Of a DNA stretch of 64,000 bases, positions 34,202-42,632 are shown one piece after another (the stretch's first letter is position 1; each line of letters begins with the position of its first letter). The stretch is from contig OY762070.1 of NCBI GenBank assembly GCA_963665195.1, positions 5,270,001-5,334,000 on the forward strand, read 5' to 3'. Source of the stretch: VXYL01 sp963665195 (GTDB lineage: Bacteria > Pseudomonadota > Gammaproteobacteria > Pseudomonadales > Azotimanducaceae). Below the pieces are notes generated by a model, which was not told the origin of the DNA, searched no databases, and was given only the letters and a program-made list of their open reading frames with translations. The position numbers were made by a program, and so were the translations under genes.

Positions 34202-34850
34202 TCATGCCTCTGGCTGGTGGCCGAGCACCTTTCGGAACGTCAGCGAGATCCGACGCCCGCGCGGCACGCGCCGCGGCTTCTTGCGCCCCGGCTCGATCGC
34301 GCCGGGTTCCGTTTTGCGCTGCGGGATGCCATGCATCCAATCGTATCGCGCCTCGCCGGTGAGGATGGCGGCACTGCGGCGTTCGAGAACTTGGCGGCGC
34401 GTCTCTTGGCCGGTGCGCCCGAACTCCATTTGCCAAGCCTCAAGCAGGCTGATCGTCGCCACGCCATCGGCGAAGCTCCGCGGGCTGTCGATGTGGGGAG
34501 CGATGCCTTGATTGCCCACGTACTCGTTGACGATGACCTGATCGGGTAGTTGCGGGACATGCCCGGCGTTGAAGAGGGACCGTGCGATCTGGCCTGCCCC
34601 AGGCTGGCAGTGGGCCGACGCGCATGGATGGATCGACGCGCCGCGATTGGTAGTCGTACCGCCAGCCGTAGTGCTGAACACGCCGCCGAAGTTCGCTGCT
34701 CCACGGATGTCCGTCGATCTCGGCGATGACGGCGTCCTCCTCGGACTCGGTGAGGAACCCACATATCAGGCGGAAGCCCGGAATCTCCGTTGCGGTCTCG
34801 ACGCCGGCGAGACCAAGCGTTTCCGCCGGATTCCGGCGTGATGGCTCCAT
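34202..34850 (-). pseudogene. AlkB-like 2-oxoglutarate/Fe(II) dioxygenase with a one-base frameshift
   Basis: Two overlapping minus-strand frames together make one AlkB-type protein. The first (from the ATG at 34850, MEPSRRNPAETLG, or from 34901) runs through HYGWRYDYQSRRVDPSMRVGPLPAW. The second continues GQIARSLFNAGHVPQLPDQVIVNEY to the end at 34202. They join at a CCCC run (34597-34600, plus strand): deleting one base gives LPAWAGQIARSLF without a break. The catalytic residues are all present: HID, a distal His in WMHGI, and RRISLTFR. Bacterial AlkB proteins repair alkylated DNA or RNA. This is either a real recent pseudogene or a sequencing error in a four-base homopolymer. A LexA box lies upstream. 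Confidence 0.85.
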
Positions 34851-34933
34851 GGCGATGCCTTGGAACAGATCGCCGATGGCCGGGGAAAGTGCAGCGCGCA
34901 TGTGTTGGCGATCAGCAGCTTCGGACTGCCGCA

Positions 34934-34953
34934 TACTGTACTTCGATACAGTA
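34934..34953 (-). promoter_or_regulatory. LexA (SOS) box
   Basis: The 20 bases TACTGTACTTCGATACAGTA form a perfect 7-bp dyad and match the E. coli LexA consensus TACTG-(N10)-CAGTA, with CTGT-N8-ACAG. On the minus strand TTGCAG lies 18 bases before a TACAGT hexamer inside the box, giving a repressible promoter for the AlkB-like gene. The gene on the plus strand at 35167 is 213 bp away and less likely to be the target. Confidence 0.8.
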
Positions 34954-35166
34954 AGTGGCTGCAATCTGCAATGGGAGCGACGAATGTACTGGGAGGCGGT
35001 AGTAGGAGCGTGGGTGGCCGTGTCGGCGGATCATGCCGGTTCGGGGCCTTCTGCAGGTCGCTTGCGCGCGAGCGAATCCGTGGCCCGATTTGTTGTACGC
35101 TCCCCTCCGAAGAGACGCCGTGCCCGCAGGAGCCGCCGCGTCGAGCGTCGAGCACAGGGGGGAGCC

Positions 35167-35985
35167 ATGAACCGACTCACGAGACCCATCGCCATCGTCG
35201 CGCTGGCGTTGCTCGCCGTTGCCGGCTGCCAGCCGGCGCCGCCTGCTGCGGACGCGGCCTACGTCGTGCCCAAGACGCCCGACGGAGACCCGGACTACAA
35301 CGGCATCTGGCAGGCGCTCGGCAGCGCCCATTGGGACTTGGAGGACCACTCCGCCCGCCAAGGCCCTGCGCCGCTCATGGGTGCGCTCGGCGCCATCCCG
35401 GCGGGCCGCAGCGTCGTCGAAGGCGGCACGATCCCCTATCTCCCCGCCGCCCTAGCCCAGCGCGACGCCAACCGTGCGGACTGGGTGAAGCTCGACCCGG
35501 CCGTGAAGTGCTACATGCCGGGCATTCCGCGCGCCACCTACATGCCGTTCCCGTTCCAGTTCGTGCAGGGCAAGGACGCGATCCTCGCCGCCTACGAGTT
35601 CACCAGTTCCAGCCGCATCATCCATCTGGACCGCGCCGGCACCGAGGCCGAACTGCCATCCTGGATGGGCTACTCGCTAGGCCGCTTCGAAGGCGACTCG
35701 CTGGTCGTGGACGTCACCGCGCAAGTGCCGGACACCTGGTTCGACAGTTCCGGCAACTACCACAGCGCGGATCTCAACGTGACCGAACGCTACACCCGGG
35801 TCGGCCCGAACACCTTGCAATACGAGGCCACCATCGAAGACCCGGCCGTCTTCTCGCGCCCTTGGAAGATCGCTATGCCGCTGTACCGGCGGCTGGAGCC
35901 AGGCGCCCAGATTCTGGAGTTCAAGTGCATCGAGTTCGCCGAGTACGCGACCTACGGGCACCTGTACCCCGAAGAGCTTCAGTGA
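35167..35985 (+). CDS. Lipoprotein of unknown function
   Basis: The protein has 272 residues. A lipoprotein signal (MNRLTRPIAIVALALLAVAGC, Cys21) is followed by a short Pro/Ala linker and a beta-rich domain: GDPDYNGIWQALGSAHWDLEDH, then PAVKCYMPGIPRATYMPFPFQFVQ, then WMGYSLGRFEGDSLVVDVTAQ. GRFEGDSLVVD and the NVTERY(T/F)R pattern are shared with the next gene (GRWEGDTLVVET, LTERFTR), so the two are paralogues. The Shine-Dalgarno is AGGGGGGAG. The function of these proteins, common in environmental proteobacteria, is not known; I infer a periplasmic binding or hydrolytic role. Confidence 0.8.
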   Translation: MNRLTRPIAIVALALLAVAGCQPAPPAADAAYVVPKTPDGDPDYNGIWQALGSAHWDLEDHSARQGPAPLMGALGAIPAGRSVVEGGTIPYLPAALAQRDANRADWVKLDPAVKCYMPGIPRATYMPFPFQFVQGKDAILAAYEFTSSSRIIHLDRAGTEAELPSWMGYSLGRFEGDSLVVDVTAQVPDTWFDSSGNYHSADLNVTERYTRVGPNTLQYEATIEDPAVFSRPWKIAMPLYRRLEPGAQILEFKCIEFAEYATYGHLYPEELQ

Positions 35986-36050
35986 GCCCGCAGAGCGGTC
36001 GCGAGCCGTTCTGCGGCACGAAACAGCGCAACGCGCAAGGGAGGTTCGAC

Positions 36051-37139
36051 ATGACCATCTCGACGAGGGCGAACGCCGCCGCGGCGCTCGCCGCATTGGC
36101 GACGCTCGCTACCGCGCCCCTGCTGGCGAGCGAGGAGGAGGGCGGCGCAGCCGAGCCGGCGCCCGCCGCGAAGACGTCCTGGGGCGTGCCCGATCTGCAG
36201 GGCACCTGGGACTTCCGCACCATGACGCCGCTCAGCCGCCCGGAGCGCCACAAGGACAAGGAGTTCCTCACCGCCGAGGAGATCGCCGCCGCCGAGGAGC
36301 GCACCCGCCAGGGCCACGAGGCCGCGAACCAACGCAGTGCCGCCGACGAGCCGAGCCAGGGCGACGTGGATGTCGGCTACGACTTCATCTTCATCGATGT
36401 CGGCACCAAGGTGACCGGCACGCGGCGCACGTCCCTAGTGGTGGACCCGCCCAGTGGTCGCCGCCCGGGCAACACGATGTACTCGCTGATGCGCATGGCC
36501 GAGAACCGCGAGGTATGGAGCAAGCGTCCGATCACCGCCGCCGACCGGCCGCCGGCCACCCGCTGCCTGGTGGGCTTCAACTCCGGCCCGCCGATGAGTT
36601 CCGGCGCCTACAACAACATCATGCGCGTGTTCCAGTCGCCGGGGTACGTCGCCATCCTCAATGAGATGGTGAACGACCACCGCGTCATCCCCACCGATGG
36701 CGGCGAGCACCTGCCGGACAACGTCCGGCTCTGGAAGGGCGACTCGCGCGGCCGCTGGGAAGGCGACACGCTGGTGGTGGAGACCAAGAACTTCACTCCG
36801 CACACCATGTTCAACGGCTCCGGCCCCAACATGGTGCTGACCGAGCGCTTCACGCGCATGGACGGCGACACGCTGCGCTACGAGTACACCGTGGACGATC
36901 TGGAGTCCTTCAACGCCAAGTGGTCCACCGTGCAGGACATGCGGCGCACGGACGATCAGGTCTACGAATACGCCTGCCACGAAGGCAACCGGGCGATGCA
37001 CCTGATGCTGGCCGGCGCCCGCAAGGAGGAAGCGGAGGGGAAGGTTGACCACGAAGGCTGGCTGCCGACGTGGTTCCGCGGGCTGCCGAGGAAGGAAGAC
37101 CTGCTGAAAGCGCAGAGCGAAGGCGAGGGCGAGGACTGA
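36051..37139 (+). CDS. Exported protein, paralogue of the preceding lipoprotein
   Basis: The protein has 362 residues with a cleavable signal peptide (about 1-27, TAPLLAS) and then an acidic linker. The mature part has WGVPDLQGTWDFRTMTPLSRP, PPSGRRPGNTMYSL, TRCLVGFNSGPPMSS and GRWEGDTLVVETKNF, the last shared with the gene before it. AAGGGAGG stands six bases before the ATG. It is 65 bp from its paralogue in one probable operon, convergent to the DUF6152 gene. Proteins of this type are frequent near DUF6152 and GMC genes in marine gammaproteobacteria; no enzymatic motif is evident. Confidence 0.8.
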   Translation: MTISTRANAAAALAALATLATAPLLASEEEGGAAEPAPAAKTSWGVPDLQGTWDFRTMTPLSRPERHKDKEFLTAEEIAAAEERTRQGHEAANQRSAADEPSQGDVDVGYDFIFIDVGTKVTGTRRTSLVVDPPSGRRPGNTMYSLMRMAENREVWSKRPITAADRPPATRCLVGFNSGPPMSSGAYNNIMRVFQSPGYVAILNEMVNDHRVIPTDGGEHLPDNVRLWKGDSRGRWEGDTLVVETKNFTPHTMFNGSGPNMVLTERFTRMDGDTLRYEYTVDDLESFNAKWSTVQDMRRTDDQVYEYACHEGNRAMHLMLAGARKEEAEGKVDHEGWLPTWFRGLPRKEDLLKAQSEGEGED

Positions 37140-37195
37140 CGCGGCTCGCGACCCGGCGCGCGCGGTTGCTGCGGCGCCGGGGTTGATCCGGTGGC

Positions 37196-37690
37196 CTAGC
37201 TCTCCTCGTCGGGCGGGTTGGTCTCCTCGGACCTGGCCGGCTCGCGCGGGTCAGCGCCGTCGCGCGGCGCACCCGTCCCCGACGAACCCATGAAGAACTT
37301 GCGCCCGTCCGGGAACGTGATGTCGCGCCCGCTGCCGGAGCAGATCGGCACGCAGTTCTGATCCTTGCTCTGATAGCCGCGCACGACCACTTCGGTGCCG
37401 GGCTGCAGGAGCGTGCGCGTCATGCCGCGCCGCAGCAGCGTGTTCGGGGTGCCCGCTTCGAGCTGCCACACCTGCGTGGAGCCGTCTTCCTTCACGTCCT
37501 CGACCAGCACCCAGGCGTGGGGGTTGATCCAATCGACCTGGACGATCTTGCCCTGCACCCGAATCGGCAGTTCGGCATCGAACTCCGCCGAAAAGGCGTG
37601 GTGGGCATGTGCGCTCGGCCCCAAAGCCATGGCCGCCATGGCGATGCCCAAAGCCGCCCCGGCAGCGCTCGGTTGCGCGCGACTGTTCAT
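37196..37690 (-). CDS. DUF6152 family exported protein
   Basis: The ATG at 37690, with GGAGGG upstream, gives 164 residues. A signal peptide ends at SAHA before HHAFSAEFDAELPIRVQGKIVQVDWINPHAWVLVEDV. Then come WQLEAGTPNTLLRRGMTRTLLQPGTEVVVRGYQSKD, GRDITFPDGRKFFMGSSGTGAP and an acidic tail. This matches DUF6152, an OB-fold-like small periplasmic protein of unknown function. It lies tail to tail with the exported paralogues, 56 bp apart. Confidence 0.88.
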   Translation of the reverse strand: MNSRAQPSAAGAALGIAMAAMALGPSAHAHHAFSAEFDAELPIRVQGKIVQVDWINPHAWVLVEDVKEDGSTQVWQLEAGTPNTLLRRGMTRTLLQPGTEVVVRGYQSKDQNCVPICSGSGRDITFPDGRKFFMGSSGTGAPRDGADPREPARSEETNPPDEES

Positions 37691-37783
37691 CAGACCCTCC
37701 GTGATTCCCAACGTGGCGAGTGAGCGATTGATCGTAACCGTTCGGGACCGCAGCCGCCACCGGACACAGCCGCTGAAGGCCGT

Positions 37784-39190
37784 TCAAGTCTGGCGTAGTT
37801 CGACCACCGACTCGTAGAGCCGCGCTCCCTTTGCCGTCTTGCCCGAGCGGACGGCGGAGTCCACGATGCTGTTGCCGACGCGGGTGTTCCTCGGAATGTG
37901 GATGTCGACCGGTTCGAGCCCCAGCAGTTCGGCAATGCGGGCCAGAAAGCGATCGGTGGGGACATGGACGCCCTGCAGAATGCTGTTGCCGATGACGACC
38001 AAGGCCCGGCCGCCTGGCCTTAGGCACCACTTCGCGCCGGCGGCGAAGCGGGCGCAGTCGTTGAAATACTGCGCGGCGTAGTTGGCCCACCCGCTGCCGC
38101 CGTAGATGCCCTTGTCCGGGTTCTTGGCGCGAATCGCGTCAAGCGTGGCGCGGATGTCCATGTCGCAGATGGCAGCGTCCAAGGCGACATGCTCGCGGTC
38201 CCGGGCATTTTGCCAGTACGTGCCGAAGTTCCGCGTCTCCAGCGGCTTGAGGTCCGCGGGCCGGTCGCAGAAGCCGAGCCAATAGAGATGCGGTCTGGTG
38301 TTGCGGTTGTAGTGGTAGTTGTTGAGGTACGGCGGCGAAGTCACCAGCAGGTCCACGCTGTGTCGCTCCAGGCGATGGCAGCCCGGCTCGCCGCTTGCCT
38401 CGCCGTGCAGGAACGAGGCGTGGAAGACGTGGCCGTCCTTGCGCCGCCGACGATGTCGAGCCTGCCGATACCAGGCAGCGTCGGTCGCCATCTGCCGTGC
38501 CTTGGCGCCGATCGTCTCCATCACCGGGTAGTCCTCGACATCCGGCCGACCGGCGGCGGACTTGCGGCCCAGACTCGGCTCGTAGGAGTAGTTCGAGTAG
38601 TCCACCATCGTTGCGGCGAAGGCCAGCCGGATCACGTCCGTCGCGGTCCCCGGCGGCTGCATAGCGACGAAATCTTGGGCTAGGAGCACCTTGCGCAGCA
38701 CTTTTGGGCTGTAGAAGGGGGCTCGCGTCCGGAAGCCTGGTGGCGGTGCGGATTGCGGCTCGGCGCCGTGCTTCTCGGCTTCGGCACGGAAGGCGTCGAA
38801 AGCGCACAGCGTGCGCCCGAGCTCGATCAGGTCGACACGATGGGCCTTCAACTTGGTCGCGCAGGCGAACGCTGCGTAGGGGTTGATTTCGAACCCGATG
38901 GCCGCGTGACCAGCTCGATCCGCCTCGACGAGAGTAGTGCCGACGCCGGCGAAGGGGTCCAGCACGGTGCCGAAGTCGGGCAGATAGCGGGCCAGCGCAT
39001 CGGCGACGAACTGCTGGGAATAGCCCGCGATCCATGGCACCCAGCGATGCACTGGCTGGTCGCGGTTGGCCATGAACGCGGGGTCCTTGAAGCCCTTGCC
39101 TTGGGCTGCGCCGCCATCGGCTTTCCAGAGGTTGCCCTGCCGCGGCTGGCTGGCGGGCGCAGATCGGGGTTCATGGGCGGCATGCACCAT
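37784..39190 (-). CDS. DNA (N4-cytosine or N6-adenine) methyltransferase, solitary
   Basis: From the ATG at 39190 (MVHAAHEPRSAP) the protein has 468 residues; the frame extends to 39316 without similarity. Motif I LDPFAGVGTT (77-86) binds SAM and motif IV TSPPYLNNYHY (284-294) is the catalytic loop. TSPPY is more usual for N4-cytosine enzymes. The region between the two (about 120-280) would hold target recognition. No restriction nuclease or specificity gene is adjacent. The divergent neighbour is an ATPase-nuclease gene 253 bp away, so they may share regulation, but a joint system is unproven. Methylation site and function are unknown. Confidence 0.82.
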   Translation of the reverse strand: MVHAAHEPRSAPASQPRQGNLWKADGGAAQGKGFKDPAFMANRDQPVHRWVPWIAGYSQQFVADALARYLPDFGTVLDPFAGVGTTLVEADRAGHAAIGFEINPYAAFACATKLKAHRVDLIELGRTLCAFDAFRAEAEKHGAEPQSAPPPGFRTRAPFYSPKVLRKVLLAQDFVAMQPPGTATDVIRLAFAATMVDYSNYSYEPSLGRKSAAGRPDVEDYPVMETIGAKARQMATDAAWYRQARHRRRRKDGHVFHASFLHGEASGEPGCHRLERHSVDLLVTSPPYLNNYHYNRNTRPHLYWLGFCDRPADLKPLETRNFGTYWQNARDREHVALDAAICDMDIRATLDAIRAKNPDKGIYGGSGWANYAAQYFNDCARFAAGAKWCLRPGGRALVVIGNSILQGVHVPTDRFLARIAELLGLEPVDIHIPRNTRVGNSIVDSAVRSGKTAKGARLYESVVELRQT

Positions 39191-39312
39191 CGCGTGGCTC
39201 GTTAGTCGGATTCGGCGACGATGGTACGCCGAAGGGTGTGGCGATGCTCCGCACCGGATCGCTGATCCCTCCCGTTTTAGGGTGCGGGGCGCCGTCTCTG
39301 GCGTCGCTTTGT

Positions 39313-39372
39313 GCAAAAAATACGGCCTCGCTGTACTTTTTGCCGTCTAAAAGTCTGCAAATGCAGACTTTT
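39313..39372. promoter_or_regulatory. Two inverted repeats upstream of the second ATPase-nuclease gene
   Basis: A perfect dyad of 11-bp arms, AAAAGTCTGCA and TGCAGACTTTT, spans 39349-39372 with two bases between the arms. Just before it are GCAAAAAATAC (39313-39323) and GTACTTTTTGC (39333-39343), 10 of 11 pairs with a nine-base loop. The patch is AT-rich and lies between two divergent genes, so it is probably an operator or a promoter hairpin. The TGCA core recalls the dyads before the ATPase at 2887. Confidence 0.6.
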
Positions 39373-39443
39373 CTGCACATAACAGTCTCCGATGCCGTCT
39401 CCAATGCTATGCTCCGAACTGCTTCGAGCCATGGTGCAACCGC

Positions 39444-40751
39444 ATGGATCGGCTGCTGTACGACGACTTGCTCGCATGGAAGCGGCTGCCGCGCCGCAAG
39501 CCTGTGCTGCTCGACGGCGCCCGTCAGACCGGCAAGACCCACCTGCTCGAGCAGCTCTTCGGCCCCCGAGAGTTCCGCAAAGTCCACAAGCTGGACTTCA
39601 ACCTGGCCCCCCGCCTGGCAAGCATCTTCGCCGACGGGCTGGCGCCGCGCACCATCGTCGACAACATCGAGATGCAGTTCAACGAGCCCGTCGACCTCGC
39701 CCAGGATCTGATCTTCTTCGACGAGGTGGGCGACTGCCAGCCGGCCCTGGACTCGCTCAAGCACTTCGCGGAGCAGATGCCGGAGGCTTTCGTCTGCGCA
39801 TCCGGCTCCAACATCGGCCTGCTCACCGCGTTTCCGGTGGGGAAGGTGCGGCGCATGGAGCTGTTCCCGCTCACCTTCGAGGAGTTCGTGATGGCCTCCG
39901 GGCAGCCGCGCCTCCTGGACATGTTCCGCTCGCGCAGGGCCGGCAGCACCGCGCACGAGCTTCTATGGTCGCTGTTCCTCGACTACACCTTCGTCGGCGG
40001 GATGCCGGAAGCGGTGGCTGCGTGGTTCGACCCGGCGCGAGGCATGGCGGAGCGCATCGGGGACGTGGAGACCATCCACGCCGATCTGGTCGCCGGCTTC
40101 GAGCGCGACTTCGGCAAGTACGCCGGACCGGTCCACGCGCAGCACATCGGCACGGTGTTCCACAACATCCCGCGCCAGTTGGAGACCGCGCTCGACGGAT
40201 CGGTGAAGCGCTTCCGCTTCCAAGGCGTGGTGCCGCGCAAGCGCAGCTATCAAGACCTTCGCGGCCCCATCGACTGGCTCGTGAACTCGCGTCTGGCGTG
40301 GCCGTGCTATCCGATCGTCTCTCAGCCGGCGGCGCCCCTGCCGCATCTGGTGAAGGACAGCCGCTTCCGCCTATTTCTCTTCGATATCGGCATCCTGCGC
40401 CACCTGCTCCGGCTCCCATACGCCGTCCAGCGCGAGCCCAGGTACGCCTACAAGGGCTTCATCGCGGAGAACTTCGTGCAGACGGAGCTCTGTGCGCACG
40501 TAGGCCATCCGACATACGGCTGGGCCGAGGGACGGGCGGAGATCGAGTTCCTGCACCAGACGCGGGCCGGGAACATCGTGCCGGTGGAGGTGAAGAGCGG
40601 TCGTCGGCGACGAGCCCGGAGCCTGAGCTCCTACATCTCCCGCTACGCGCCCGAACAGGCGATCACGCTGACGGCTGAGCCGCAGGGAGACCGGGGCGAT
40701 GTGGTGAGCAACTGGCCGCTATACGAGGCGCGGTTCTTGGCGGAGCTGTAG
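39444..40751 (+). CDS. AAA ATPase with C-terminal DUF4143-type nuclease-like domain
   Basis: The protein has 435 residues. Walker A is GARQTGKT (25-32) and Walker B is DLIFFDEV (about 87-94), followed by the ASGSNIGLL sensor. The second half matches DUF4143: FPLTFEEFV, and at the C-terminus EIEFL (366-370) and VPVEVKSG (380-387) with Glu382/Lys384 of a PD-(D/E)xK core. It is unrelated in detail to the ATPase at 1499 but has the same plan. Such proteins are usually solitary and their function is not established. The frame is intact and the start ATG has no strong Shine-Dalgarno. It ends 7 bp from the convergent PhyH gene. Confidence 0.82.
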   Translation: MDRLLYDDLLAWKRLPRRKPVLLDGARQTGKTHLLEQLFGPREFRKVHKLDFNLAPRLASIFADGLAPRTIVDNIEMQFNEPVDLAQDLIFFDEVGDCQPALDSLKHFAEQMPEAFVCASGSNIGLLTAFPVGKVRRMELFPLTFEEFVMASGQPRLLDMFRSRRAGSTAHELLWSLFLDYTFVGGMPEAVAAWFDPARGMAERIGDVETIHADLVAGFERDFGKYAGPVHAQHIGTVFHNIPRQLETALDGSVKRFRFQGVVPRKRSYQDLRGPIDWLVNSRLAWPCYPIVSQPAAPLPHLVKDSRFRLFLFDIGILRHLLRLPYAVQREPRYAYKGFIAENFVQTELCAHVGHPTYGWAEGRAEIEFLHQTRAGNIVPVEVKSGRRRRARSLSSYISRYAPEQAITLTAEPQGDRGDVVSNWPLYEARFLAEL

Positions 40752-40758
40752 AGCCGGT

Positions 40759-41706
40759 TCACTCCGCCGTTGCGGACGCCTCCACTCGCTCGCTGCGCAG
40801 CTGCGCCAGCTCGTTCTGCTCCGCCTGCACCCGCTCCCAGATCGTGCGGCTGTACTCGTGGGGACCGAATGCGCTCGGCGGCATCAGCAGCCCGCGCTGT
40901 CTCTCGCTCAGCTCGCCGTAGCGGTCGGCATTGTAGTAGCACGGGCTCCAGGCCACCGCGTGCGGGCAGTACTTGTAGAAGATCGTCCGCCGCTCGCCAT
41001 CGCCCTCCCAGGGCACAGTGCCGTGGGCGCACGCTTCGGTGAAGATGATGGCGTCCCCGGCCTCGGCTTCGACGCGGTGGACGCATTCGGGAAGGTCGTC
41101 CTGGGTTTCGCTGACCTTCCAGTCGGACGGCAGCTCGAAGTTCACCTTGTGGCTGCCCGGCACGCAGGCGAAGCCGCCGGCGCCCGGCGGCACGGTATCG
41201 AGCTCGAACCCCACCGCCACCAGGCCGTTGTAGAACTTGCCGTTGCTGTAGCGGTAGTAGCACTGGCCGCCGTCCGTGGGGCCGACCAGGTCGGTCGCCC
41301 CGCCGGCGCCCTGGCCGCCGCCATGCAGGTACAGCTTGTGGGCATTCGCCGCGTTGTCGATCTTGATGTAGTCGTGATCGAGCCGGTAGTTGCGGCCGAG
41401 CAGGGCGCCGAGGTAGGGGCGCAGGGCCGGCAGATCGATCAGGTCGATGTACGCCCCGCCCCACTCGATCAGCGACTTGGCCGAGAACGCGCCGCTCTCG
41501 CCTTCCGGATAGCGCGTCCTGTCGGACCCGAACAGTCGCTGGCGATCGGAGCGATGCTCCTCCAGGCGGTCGGAGAGATCGGCGACCTGGTTCGGCGTCA
41601 ACGCGCCCTTGACCACGAGGAAGCCCCGCAGGTCGAAGAGGTACTTCTCTGCCTCGCTCATGCCTTCGTCGGCTGCTGCTGGTTCATCGATGCCCTGTCT
41701 GTCCAT
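40759..41706 (-). CDS. Phytanoyl-CoA dioxygenase (PhyH) family protein
   Basis: The ATG at 41706 (MDRQGIDEP) gives 315 residues; an upstream TTG would add 13. The non-heme Fe(II)/2-oxoglutarate fold is visible: FLVVKGALTPNQV at the start, LYLHGGGQG for the first metal His, PPGAGGFACVPGSHKVNF for the turn and strand typical of PhyH, AGDAIIFTEACAHGTVPW for the distal His, and a following RRTIFYKY that provides the 2OG-binding Arg. The exact HxD spacing is not classical, so the first iron ligand pair is not certain. The family hydroxylates small molecules; the substrate is unknown. It lies 52 bp downstream of the HEPN-like gene on the same strand. Confidence 0.82.
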   Translation of the reverse strand: MDRQGIDEPAAADEGMSEAEKYLFDLRGFLVVKGALTPNQVADLSDRLEEHRSDRQRLFGSDRTRYPEGESGAFSAKSLIEWGGAYIDLIDLPALRPYLGALLGRNYRLDHDYIKIDNAANAHKLYLHGGGQGAGGATDLVGPTDGGQCYYRYSNGKFYNGLVAVGFELDTVPPGAGGFACVPGSHKVNFELPSDWKVSETQDDLPECVHRVEAEAGDAIIFTEACAHGTVPWEGDGERRTIFYKYCPHAVAWSPCYYNADRYGELSERQRGLLMPPSAFGPHEYSRTIWERVQAEQNELAQLRSERVEASATAE

Positions 41707-41758
41707 GGTGGTGCGTCCTGCGGTGGTGCCGCGATGCTCTCGCAATCGGCCAACGCGT

Positions 41759-42346
41759 TCAACCGTCGGGCCCGGCCTGCCTTAGCCTAGCCACCGCAAC
41801 CCGCTGGACTGCGCCAGTGTAGTCCCCAACGAAGCGAAGGAACCCGGCTGTCTCAGGGAACGTGACACTCTGATGCCCGTGCTTGGTCGTCGAAGCGAAC
41901 TCGACAACGGCACCAGCCGGGAAGGCTATGCCGCCGTTTGGCGATCTGTCGAAAGTATGCGCGTGAGCATTTCGAAGCACGCGCAGGAGTTGGGTAATGT
42001 CGGGGTTCTTCGGCCCCCGACAGGAGACTTTGTAAGTCGCCGGTGGGCTCAGGCCCGCGTCAAGCCACTCTTTGGCCGCCGTGGCCTTCACGAGAGACCA
42101 ACCGTAGTGGAAGCTCGCCTGCAGGATCGCCAAGGATGGCTTCAGCTGGGCGAGCGGCAGGACGCCCAGGCCATCGAGCCGGGCGATGGTGACGCACGGC
42201 TGAGGGGGCAAATATCTGGCAAAGAAGGTCTCAACCAACTCTCTCGTCTGCTCGTCGCCTCTCTCGACCCGTTCATCCACGAACTGCAGGAACTGCCAAA
42301 CCTTGATCGTCTTGATTAGCAGATCGGCCTGCTCGCGTGGGGTCAT
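41759..42346 (-). CDS. HEPN-like protein of unknown function
   Basis: The ATG at 42346 (MTPREQADLLIKTIKVWQF) gives 195 residues; an upstream in-frame start at 42478 is unlikely. The C-terminal third contains LLRVLRNAHAHTF, an RN-x3-H motif as in HEPN RNase toxins and pEK499_p136-like proteins, set in a helix, with helical content before it. The motif alone does not prove RNase activity. No obvious antitoxin (MNT) gene is adjacent, and the PhyH gene follows on the same strand after 52 bp. Local GC is lower than in the metabolic genes. Alternative: a general helical protein with a chance match. Confidence 0.45.
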   Translation of the reverse strand: MTPREQADLLIKTIKVWQFLQFVDERVERGDEQTRELVETFFARYLPPQPCVTIARLDGLGVLPLAQLKPSLAILQASFHYGWSLVKATAAKEWLDAGLSPPATYKVSCRGPKNPDITQLLRVLRNAHAHTFDRSPNGGIAFPAGAVVEFASTTKHGHQSVTFPETAGFLRFVGDYTGAVQRVAVARLRQAGPDG

Positions 42347-42632
42347 GTGCGCTCCGTTGGACTCCGGCGGGGGCGAGTGTAGTCGCGACGTGACTGTGGG
42401 GCCATTGGAGTAAGGGCCGGTGACTGTCGAGGTGATTGCGCCGCCTGGCAGGGCTGTCAACGCCGAAGGCGCCGACATCCGAGCCTACATGGCTGCCAGC
42501 ACGGCCAGCACCCCTGCCGCCACGGCGACTCCGGGGCGCCGAGGAGGCCCGCGGCCCCCGTACAGAAAAAGCAGTTGACATCGGCGATGCGGGTGGCAGT
42601 CTTGGTGCTGCTTGAAACGCACGGGCCACCCG

